From: Planctomycetota bacterium
Lineage (GTDB): Bacteria > Planctomycetota > GCA-002687715
Length of the DNA stretch: 12,104 bases
Reading direction: 5' to 3'
Assembly: GCA_013213915.1 (NCBI GenBank)
Contig: JABSRK010000083.1
Coordinates: 1 to 12,104, forward strand
Below are positions 7,137 to 12,104 of the stretch, piece after piece (within the stretch, counting starts at the first letter, position 1; every line of letters starts with the position of its first letter). Below the pieces are notes generated by a model. It did no database searches, was not told where the DNA came from, and saw only the letters and a list, made by a program, of their open reading frames with translations. Made by a program: the position numbers and the translations under genes.

Positions 7137-7181
7137 TCCCATGGCACAGATCCCAATCCTGCATCCCCAGGGAGAGCGTTG

Positions 7182-7541
7182 ATGTCCGGCTACAGAATGG
7201 TGACGGAGGCGACCCGCATTCCGGTTCCAGGCGGCAAGCTCATCGAGGAGTTGTTCGGTCGCGTGAACACAGGCACCGATACCTTCTCCCTCGCACACAT
7301 GGTTGCGCCCGCGGGATGGTCCGAGCCGGCTCAGACCCCGGAGTTCGGCGAACTCACCATCATGCTGCGTGGGAGAATGCGCCTCGAGATCGGGGACGAA
7401 TCCCTCGAGCTTGCCGCTGGGCAGTGCGTCTGGGCGGACCCGGGTCAACAGGTGCGCTACAGCAACCCGTTCGACGAGGAGAACGAGTATTACGCGATCT
7501 GCATCCCCGCATTCAGCCCTGACACGGCGCACCGCGCCTGA
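7182..7541 (+). CDS. Small single-domain cupin protein
   Basis: A 119-residue cupin. Motif 1 is APAGWSEPAQTPEFGELTIMLRG (42-64) and motif 2 is GQCVWADPGQQVRYSNP (80-96); the glycines and prolines of the double-stranded beta-helix are in place. The usual metal-binding histidines are absent: the HxH position reads as Ser/Gln-type residues and the motif 2 His is Arg92. Only the Glu of motif 1 remains (Glu54 or Glu57). The C-terminal AICIPAFSPDTAHR is typical of a recurrent cupin subgroup that I believe naturally lacks the histidines. It is probably a small-molecule binding or non-metal protein rather than a dioxygenase. The ATG at 7182 has GGGAGAG about 5 nt upstream. It diverges from the membrane-protein gene and is followed by a palindromic block overlapping its stop. 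Confidence 0.82.
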   Translation: MSGYRMVTEATRIPVPGGKLIEELFGRVNTGTDTFSLAHMVAPAGWSEPAQTPEFGELTIMLRGRMRLEIGDESLELAAGQCVWADPGQQVRYSNPFDEENEYYAICIPAFSPDTAHRA

Positions 7542-7552
7542 GGCGCTGCGCC
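7526..7552. repeat. Alternating GGCGC/GCGCC palindromic block across the cupin stop codon
   Basis: Four mutually complementary 5-mers follow one another: GGCGC (7526-7530), GCGCC (7534-7538), GGCGC (7542-7546) and GCGCC (7548-7552). The first and second can pair around ACC, and the second and third around the stop codon TGA. The RNA could thus switch between two short GC hairpins. No T-tract follows, so it is not a textbook intrinsic terminator, but it could slow or end transcription of the cupin gene. Confidence 0.4.
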
Positions 7553-7695
7553 GAGCGCTCCCCTGGTACGTCGAGAATCTACTGCGAGGTCGAGGCTGGA
7601 GTGAAGCTGCGCTCGGTCGTGTTGATGGAGATCGCCCGCCATGGCGGAGACGATCGGCAGGATGACCAGGGTCAGGGTCATCTCGAATCGCTTGG
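7553..7695. other. Non-coding gap between the cupin gene and the 101-residue gene
   Basis: No gene is supported here. On the minus strand, from about 7693 down to about 7590, a short open stretch reads FEMTLTLVILPIVSAMA, which resembles the N-terminal helix of a type IV pseudopilin. The rest of the frame has no recognisable continuation, runs into antisense of the cupin gene, and a TGA lies just upstream. It could be a remnant or chance. No hairpin with a T-tract or promoter pair is evident. Confidence 0.25.
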
Positions 7696-8001
7696 TCAGT
7701 CAGGCTGCCGGTCGATGAGGATGGCTTCCTCGATCTCGAACGTCCGTTCGAGTGATTCGGCCACCTCGCGCGCGCAGGCCTCGCCGGTTTGCTTGAAGAG
7801 CGTCACCTCGCCGCTGGTGGTTGCGAAGCTCTCGACGCGGAACAGCAGGGTCGTCCGGCGGGACTCGGGATCCTCGTCGAAGACGTCGTACGTCTTTCGG
7901 GACCAACCGGTGGTGACGAGCTTCAGGCCGTGGCGCTGGGCCGCGTCCTCGAGGATGCGATCGAGTTTCTCGTCGTCGGAGGGTTCTTGCGTTCTGACCA
8001 T
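7696..8001 (-). CDS. Hypothetical protein, 101 residues
   Basis: I do not recognise this protein. It is small, acidic, soluble and free of Cys-pair or signal motifs. An N-terminal charged helix (about 8-25) is followed by alternating strands: LKLVTTGWSRKTYDVF (26-41), RTTLLFRVESFA (49-60) and VTLFKQTGE (66-74). A helix (75-88) and a final strand EEAILIDRQ complete it, so an alpha+beta fold is likely. The frame extends upstream to 8064, but the ATG at 8001 is preferred because it leaves a divergent gap to the next gene and has AGGAAG close upstream. Codon pattern and G/C at third positions agree with the neighbours, which supports a real gene. It diverges from the AsmA-like gene across 78 bp. 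Confidence 0.62.
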   Translation of the reverse strand: MVRTQEPSDDEKLDRILEDAAQRHGLKLVTTGWSRKTYDVFDEDPESRRTTLLFRVESFATTSGEVTLFKQTGEACAREVAESLERTFEIEEAILIDRQPD

Positions 8002-8031
8002 GGCTTCCTGGAACGAGTGACGCTTGGATCC

Positions 8032-8037
8032 TACACT
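8032..8037 (+). promoter_or_regulatory. Candidate -10 box for the AsmA-like gene
   Basis: TACACT lies 42 nt before the ATG at 8080 in the 78-bp gap between divergent genes. It resembles the TACACT seen before the glycerate kinase gene. The -35 position is poor and no strong SD lies near the ATG, so this is weak evidence. Confidence 0.25.
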
Positions 8038-8079
8038 GGCGGCATTCCCTTCCCGTTGGCTCAAACCGGATGGCCCGTC

Positions 8080-8880
8080 ATGAAGTGGATTCGCCGCCTC
8101 TTTTTCGTTCTTCTACTGTTCGTCGCCTTGCTCGCGGTCGGCATGTTCTATGCGGACAGCCTGGCGCGGGCGGCGATCGAAGCCGGCGGTACCGATGCTC
8201 TCGGCGTCGAGACGACCGTCGAGGAGTGCGACGTGGGGTTCCTCTCAGGCCGCTTCGTGATGAAAGGCCTGGACATTGCCAACCCGAAGGGCTTCGACGA
8301 TAGGTCGTTCCTGACGCTCGGAGACGCGTCGGTCGAGGTGTCGGCGTGGTCGTTGATGTCCGACAAGATCGAGATCCCGGCTCTGACCCTCAAGGAGATC
8401 CGGGTCAACCTCGTTCATGGAGTGGGCGGCTCCAACTACGGCGAGATCATGAAGAACCTGGGGAAGCACCAGGGCGACGGTGACGACACGGGGGAGGGCA
8501 AGCGATTCGTCATCAGGCGCTTGCTCGTCGAGGATGTGGTGGTCAAGGTCGTCCCGTTGAAGGAGCTCTTCACGGAGGTCACGATCCCGATCGACAGGAT
8601 CGAATTGAAGGACGTGGGTTCGGACAGCGACAAGGGTGTCCTCATCGCGGACGTGGCCGGGATCGTCGTCGAGGCGATCCTCACCCGGGCGAGCGTGAGC
8701 GGCGCGCTGCCCGCGGCGGTCAACGGTGCACTGAAGGGCCACCTCGGCGAATTGTCGGGGCTCAGGGACGCAGGCGCGACGATGTTCGATGAGCTTGGCG
8801 AGCAGCTCGGCAACATCCCGGGTGGTGTGGGCAACACGATCAAGGACCTCACCAACCGGCTTTCCGGTATCGGGAAGTGA
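8080..8880 (+). CDS. AsmA-like membrane-anchored periplasmic protein
   Basis: A 266-residue protein with one N-terminal membrane segment (about 6-23) after a basic MKWIRR start; the rest would face the periplasm. It resembles the short AsmA-like proteins. The signs are LGVETTVEECDVGFLSGRFVMKGLDIANPKGF (41-72), the LTLGDASVEVSAWSLMSDKIEIPALTLKEIRV stretch (79-109), GGSNYGEIMKNL (116-127), and VIRRLLVEDVVVKV (144-157) leading to DRIELKDVG (172-180). AsmA-type proteins are linked to outer-membrane assembly and lipid transport; a specific role here is unknown. A polar, disordered-looking GDGDDTGEG insert lies near 132-140. The C-terminal 60 residues (about 205-266) are helical and Gly-rich. The ATG at 8080 is chosen because it places the membrane segment at the N-terminus. 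Its TGA directly abuts the stop of the opposite-strand FG-GAP gene. Confidence 0.75.
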   Translation: MKWIRRLFFVLLLFVALLAVGMFYADSLARAAIEAGGTDALGVETTVEECDVGFLSGRFVMKGLDIANPKGFDDRSFLTLGDASVEVSAWSLMSDKIEIPALTLKEIRVNLVHGVGGSNYGEIMKNLGKHQGDGDDTGEGKRFVIRRLLVEDVVVKVVPLKELFTEVTIPIDRIELKDVGSDSDKGVLIADVAGIVVEAILTRASVSGALPAAVNGALKGHLGELSGLRDAGATMFDELGEQLGNIPGGVGNTIKDLTNRLSGIGK

Positions 8881-10740
8881 TCACTGCACGGTAAACGCGG
8901 GGCCCGGGATGATCGTCTTGATGCCATCCGGTGCGCCCACGTCGAGCGTGACGGCGGCGCTATAGACAGTCCAGCCGACGATCGACGCCAGGTTTGGGAC
9001 CGTCAGGGTCGAGCTCGCGAAACCCGATGTGGAGACGATCCCCGCGGGCTGGAGCAGGACGTTGTTGCCCGGCGCCGTGGTGAGCTGAGCGACGGCGTCG
9101 AGGGTGAGCGGAACCGTGCGACCACTCGCGAGCACAATTCCCGGCGTCGATGACAACGCGAGTCCCATGAGGTACCCGAGCCCACTGTCACCCTGGGTAT
9201 CCAGGTCGATCGACAACGATGTGCCGATAACCGGGGCAGCGCTGAGGGACAGGGACGGCTCGCGGATGACGATGGCCTGGTTCGCCCCCACGGCGTCGAG
9301 GGTCTGTGTGCGCCCCGTCGGCCAGATGACCTCGATGCTGTCCGCCTGCGCTGCGGTCCCGAGGCCGAAGTGCAATTCCATCGAAGAGCCAGTGATATAT
9401 CCGATTCCGGACCGCACCTGCTGCTCCTGCGTGACGGTGCCGGTGGTGACGCGTACGCGGGCTCCGAGGCCGTCGCTGTTGCTCGCGACGCCTTGCGTCC
9501 GGACCCGTAGCCAGTTGCCGGCGGCCCCGTTGTTCTGCAGCAGTTCCAAGGCACCCGGGGGCGTGCCAGACCCGCTGTTGCTGATAAGCAACGCGTTGAG
9601 GATGTCGAGGCGCCCGTCGAGGTCGAAGTCGGCGACGGCGGCGGAGTATTGCGCCCAGGCGGTCCCCGTGCCGGTGGCCGCGGTCTCGTTGGACCAAGGT
9701 GACAAGGATGCGATCGGCGCGGCCGGATTGCGCCATAGCAGGTTCGATCCGTCGCCGTGGACCACGTGCAGGTCGGGCCATCCGTCGTTGTCGTAGTCCA
9801 GAAACTGGCACCCCCACCCGATGGAGGTGACCTGCCCGACTGCCAGCTGGTTCTGCAGCTCGACGTATTGTTGCGTGACCGGGTTCCAGACGATGAAGAC
9901 GTGATCGTTGCCGCCGTCAGTGCAGAAGACGTCCTGGTCCCCGTCATTGAAGGCGTCGATGAAGTCCATGCCCATGCCGCAGACGCCCTGCTGCGCGTTG
10001 ATGGCTGCGCTGACCTCGGTGAAGGTGCCGTTGCCGTCGTTTCGGTAGACGGCATTCGGCGGCTGGCTGGTGCCCTTGTCGTTCGCGCAGAAGATATCGG
10101 GCCACCCGTCCAGGTTGTAGTCGAACCACATAGCGGCGAGGGTGAGGCCCAGCTCACCAACGCCGGAGACCGTGGTGACGTCCGTGAAGTACCCGCCGCC
10201 CAGGTTGCGGTACAGCCTGTTCGGCGTGTAGGTGTTCACCAGGTTCGTGCGGACTCCGAGGTAGAGATCGACCCAGCCGTCCCGGTCGTAGTCGCCGAAC
10301 GTGGCGGCCCACGTCTGCGATGTGAAATCCACGCCACGGGCAGCGGCTTCTTCGGTAAACGACCCCGTGCCGTCATTGATGAACAGCTGATTGGGGACGG
10401 CGTTGTTGCACACGTAGATGTCGAGGTCCCCGTCATTGTCTACGTCGGCCGGGGTGATCTGGCGGGTGAGCGCTGCGATGCCGAGCCCGGCGACCGCGCT
10501 CTGGTCCGAGAACGACATCCCCCCGTCGTTGCGGAAGTACCTGAATGGCTGGGTTGGTTGCTCGGGAAAGACGATGTCCGGGTCGCCGTCGCGGTCGAAG
10601 TCCCCGATGCACCATCCTTGCCCGAGGAACAGGAACGGCCGCGGGGGCAGGGACAGTCCGGACGTCAACGTGACGTCATTGAACGACTGCGCTGACAGTG
10701 CGCAGACCGCGAGCGAGAGGGTGGCGACGAGTCGCATCAT
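8881..10740 (-). CDS. Secreted FG-GAP/VCBS repeat protein with ASPIC/UnbV domain and extra C-terminal domain
   Basis: A 619-residue exported protein. A signal peptide (MMRLVATLSLAVCALSAQS) is followed by seven calcium-binding-type DxDxDG repeats starting at residues 47, 99, 150, 207, 262, 315 and 371. The even spacing of 51-57 residues predicts a seven-bladed beta-propeller. The fourth repeat has Asn (DYNLDG) and the fifth Phe (DAFNDG) at the third position. Residues about 408-480 match the ASPIC/UnbV domain (ARVRVTTG, QVRSGIGYITGSS, LHFGLG, SIEVIWPTG). A further beta-rich domain fills about 495-619, of a kind I associate with Planctomycetota surface proteins. Probable role: extracellular adhesion or binding. 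The start chosen is the ATG at 10740, followed by a second ATG; a longer GTG-started version would add 12 residues before the signal peptide. The family fit is firm; the ligand is unknown. Confidence 0.9.
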   Translation of the reverse strand: MMRLVATLSLAVCALSAQSFNDVTLTSGLSLPPRPFLFLGQGWCIGDFDRDGDPDIVFPEQPTQPFRYFRNDGGMSFSDQSAVAGLGIAALTRQITPADVDNDGDLDIYVCNNAVPNQLFINDGTGSFTEEAAARGVDFTSQTWAATFGDYDRDGWVDLYLGVRTNLVNTYTPNRLYRNLGGGYFTDVTTVSGVGELGLTLAAMWFDYNLDGWPDIFCANDKGTSQPPNAVYRNDGNGTFTEVSAAINAQQGVCGMGMDFIDAFNDGDQDVFCTDGGNDHVFIVWNPVTQQYVELQNQLAVGQVTSIGWGCQFLDYDNDGWPDLHVVHGDGSNLLWRNPAAPIASLSPWSNETAATGTGTAWAQYSAAVADFDLDGRLDILNALLISNSGSGTPPGALELLQNNGAAGNWLRVRTQGVASNSDGLGARVRVTTGTVTQEQQVRSGIGYITGSSMELHFGLGTAAQADSIEVIWPTGRTQTLDAVGANQAIVIREPSLSLSAAPVIGTSLSIDLDTQGDSGLGYLMGLALSSTPGIVLASGRTVPLTLDAVAQLTTAPGNNVLLQPAGIVSTSGFASSTLTVPNLASIVGWTVYSAAVTLDVGAPDGIKTIIPGPAFTVQ

Positions 10741-10772
10741 GTAGAGCGGGTCCGGCGAACCGAGTAAGAATA

Positions 10773-10787
10773 CCACCCAGAGGGTGG
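10773..10787 (-). terminator. Hairpin between methyltransferase and FG-GAP genes, possible terminator
   Basis: CCACCC and GGGTGG form a perfect 6-bp stem with a 3-nt loop. On the minus strand it lies about 28 nt after the methyltransferase stop and is followed by TATTCTTACT, a T-rich but broken tract. This suits a weak intrinsic terminator for the methyltransferase. The same TATTCT could instead be the -10 of the FG-GAP gene, with the palindrome as its operator. Confidence 0.4.
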
Positions 10788-10814
10788 CCGAATAAACCGA
10801 ACTTGCGGCAGAGG

Positions 10815-11408
10815 TTAGCGCTTGCTCCAGACGTAGATTCGCATGGGCGGGATGTTCCAGAAGCCCTGATGGGTCTCGCCGCGACCGAACACCGGATCCG
10901 CCAGCCGCCGGACCTCGCTACGGAACTGGTACGCAACGAATCGACCGCCCGGTGCGAGCGCATCGCGAACGCGCTCCAGCGTCTTCTCTGCTTCGAGCTT
11001 GGGGATGGTCGAGAACGGGATCCCGGACACCACCAGGTCGGCTGACGACTCGTCGATGGAGGCGAGCGCCTCGCTGATCTCGATGGCAGGGCCCCGATAG
11101 ATGGTGAGCCGTGCGTCGTTGATGTCGCGCGCCAGCGTACGCAGGTAGAGCGGGTTGATCTCGATCCCCAGGACCTTGATGTCGTCCGCGGCCGCGGCGA
11201 GCACCTGCTTGGTGATGACACCGGTCCCTGGTCCCAACTCCACGATGACGCGGGCCGCGCCCGCATCGCCCAGACGCATGATCCGGCGGACCAGCGTCCG
11301 CGAGCTCGGGACGACCGAGCCGACCTCACGGGGGTTCTTCAGAAAGCCCGCGAGAAACGTGAGCGAGCGTCGGGACTTGGTCATCGATGAACGTCTGTCG
11401 GCCGACAT
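10815..11408 (-). CDS. SAM-dependent methyltransferase, phospholipid N-methyltransferase (PmtA)-like / rRNA dimethylase-related
   Basis: A 197-residue class I methyltransferase. The N-terminal FLAGFLKNPREVGSVVPSS (18-36) is typical of the PmtA-like group, which methylates phosphatidylethanolamine-type lipids. The SAM site is VELGPGTGVITK (56-67), with motif II GIEINPLYL (81-89). VVSGIPFSTIP (126-136) fills the motif IV place where rRNA/DNA adenine enzymes have N/DPPY/F. LAPGGRFVAYQF (151-162) is the later Rossmann strand pair, and the protein ends with the IYVWSKR strand. It is probably cytoplasmic and peripheral to the membrane. The start is ATG 11408; an in-frame ATG at 11384 is an alternative, and neither has a good SD. 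It diverges from the glycerate kinase gene with a 51-bp gap. The fold is certain; a lipid substrate is likely by similarity but not shown. Confidence 0.83.
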   Translation of the reverse strand: MSADRRSSMTKSRRSLTFLAGFLKNPREVGSVVPSSRTLVRRIMRLGDAGAARVIVELGPGTGVITKQVLAAAADDIKVLGIEINPLYLRTLARDINDARLTIYRGPAIEISEALASIDESSADLVVSGIPFSTIPKLEAEKTLERVRDALAPGGRFVAYQFRSEVRRLADPVFGRGETHQGFWNIPPMRIYVWSKR

Positions 11409-11417
11409 GGGCCGGCG

Positions 11418-11423
11418 ATGGTA
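11418..11423 (-). promoter_or_regulatory. Candidate -10 box for the methyltransferase gene
   Basis: Reads TACCAT on the minus strand, 9 nt before the ATG at 11408, with no SD in between. It could drive a nearly leaderless transcript. No good -35 is seen. The 51-bp divergent gap holds little room for anything else. Confidence 0.25.
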
Positions 11424-11447
11424 CCGGACGGCGGGGTCTCCAGCCTC

Positions 11448-11453
11448 TACACT
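11448..11453 (+). promoter_or_regulatory. Candidate -10 box for the glycerate kinase gene
   Basis: TACACT lies 6 nt before the GTG at 11460, with no Shine-Dalgarno between them. This spacing fits leaderless transcription starting at or near the GTG. The -35 position (CGGACG at 17-bp spacing) is poor. Confidence 0.3.
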
Positions 11454-11459
11454 TCGAGA

Positions 11460-12104
11460 GTGTCCGGACTCGCTCAGATCGCGCAGGAGGTGCTGACGGG
11501 CGTCCTGCGGTCAATTGATGTGCGTGGACCCGAGTTGCGCTCCAGGCTCGCGTCCGTCGCGGCCAGGGTCCACGCCGCGTCGTCGTCCGCTCCCCGGCTC
11601 GTCGTCATCAGCGCCGGGAAGGCGGCCGGGCCACTCCTTGACGCCTGGATGAGCGCGGCGCCCGACGACAGGGCTGGGGCCGGCGTGTGTGTCGGTTCTC
11701 TCCCGGAGCGGCTGCCCGGCGGCTTCTCGCACGTTCCGGGTTGCCACCCGGTTCCGGGGCCCGACAGCCTGGAGGCGGCTGATCTGATCCTCAGCTTGCT
11801 GTCCAATGCAGACGCCGGGACGCGTGTCGTTTTCCTGCTTTCTGGCGGCGCCTCGGCCATGGTGGAACGTTCGCTGTGGGATGACGTGTCCCTCGAGGAT
11901 CTCGCGACCGTGCACGCGGCTCTCGTCAGTTGCGGCGCGCCCATCGACGACATGAACACGGTGCGCAAGCACCTGTCGGCGACCAAGGGTGGGCGCCTGG
12001 CGCTGGCCGCGGCGCCCGCGCGCATCTTCACCGTGGTCGTCTCCGACGTGCCGAACGACGATCCTCACCTCGTCGCGTCGGGCCCCACCCTGCCGGATCC
12101 GACG
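11460..12104 (+). CDS. Glycerate 2-kinase, MOFRL/DUF4147 family, truncated by window end
   Basis: Phosphorylates D-glycerate with ATP to 2-phosphoglycerate, feeding glycolysis. The 215 visible residues belong to the N-terminal DUF4147 domain. The full enzyme usually has about 420-450 residues, with a C-terminal MOFRL domain that must lie beyond the edge. Diagnostic segments are LVVISAGKAAGP (47-58), CHPVPGPDSLEAA (95-107), VFLLSGGASAMVE (124-136), MNTVRKHLSATKGGRLA (165-181) with the conserved Lys and Gly-rich turn, and VVSDVPNDDPHLVASGPTLPDPT (193-215). The start is GTG at 11460; an in-frame ATG at 11418 would add 14 residues and overlap the divergent promoter region. No SD is seen before either. 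It is divergent from the methyltransferase gene and has no visible functional link to its neighbours. Confidence 0.92.
   Translation, partial: MSGLAQIAQEVLTGVLRSIDVRGPELRSRLASVAARVHAASSSAPRLVVISAGKAAGPLLDAWMSAAPDDRAGAGVCVGSLPERLPGGFSHVPGCHPVPGPDSLEAADLILSLLSNADAGTRVVFLLSGGASAMVERSLWDDVSLEDLATVHAALVSCGAPIDDMNTVRKHLSATKGGRLALAAAPARIFTVVVSDVPNDDPHLVASGPTLPDPT

Noticed and set aside
6453..7532. Long minus-strand frame (about 359 codons) spanning the membrane and cupin genes
   Set aside because: It lies in another frame of the membrane-protein gene and antisense to the cupin; the translation is Pro/Arg-rich without any fold signature.
9600..10605. DNA-level tandem repeat in the FG-GAP gene
   Set aside because: The periodicity is at protein level (51-57 residues per blade) with diverged DNA; it is not a nucleotide tandem repeat or CRISPR-like array.
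9757..10695. Plus-strand open frame of about 312 codons opposite the FG-GAP gene
   Set aside because: It is the antisense of the repeated DxDxDG coding segments, which explains its Val/Ala/Glu repeats. No independent support.

Overview
The window is GC-rich, densely coded bacterial chromosome. I see no phage, IS element, CRISPR array, tRNA or rRNA. The best clue to the host is the secreted FG-GAP/VCBS protein (8881-10740, minus). It ends in a roughly 120-residue beta-rich domain that I associate with surface proteins of uncultivated Planctomycetota. The DUF3500 protein and several SD-poor gene starts fit that, but the assignment is inference, not proof.

Layout: (1) 1-2179 is an envelope-type group: a truncated lipoprotein aldose 1-epimerase (minus), divergent from an exported DUF3500 protein (plus), then a SYLF/Ysc84-domain lipoprotein (minus). 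(2) 2404-6004 is the metabolic core, four tightly packed plus-strand genes: a zinc-site-less medium-chain dehydrogenase/reductase, an enoyl-CoA hydratase, an amidohydrolase_2-family metalloenzyme and a 3-hydroxyacyl-CoA dehydrogenase. Gaps are 1 nt, a 4-nt overlap and 16 nt, so this is very probably one operon. (3) 6037-7090 (minus) is a HAD-like protein with a changed catalytic motif downstream of a multi-pass membrane protein. (4) 7182-8880 holds a metal-ligand-poor cupin, a 101-residue protein of unknown function (minus) and an AsmA-like membrane-anchored protein. (5) 8881-12104 holds the FG-GAP/ASPIC protein (minus), a PmtA-like SAM methyltransferase (minus) and, divergent from it, the start of a MOFRL-type glycerate 2-kinase that runs off the window.

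How the genes may work together: hydratase plus 3-hydroxyacyl-CoA dehydrogenase form the middle of a beta-oxidation-type sequence (enoyl-CoA to 3-hydroxyacyl-CoA to 3-ketoacyl-CoA). The reductase could add or remove hydride at an enoyl/enone or alcohol step, and the amidohydrolase could do a hydrolysis, hydration or decarboxylation on the same carbon skeleton. No thiolase, CoA ligase or acyl-CoA dehydrogenase lies in view, so the substrate is open. The other genes look like independent single-gene units.

I did not find a convincing new defence or mobile system. The observations most worth checking are the amidohydrolase-containing CoA operon, the stripped zinc site of its reductase, the altered HAD motif, the C-terminal domain of the FG-GAP protein, and a possible pattern of leaderless starts.
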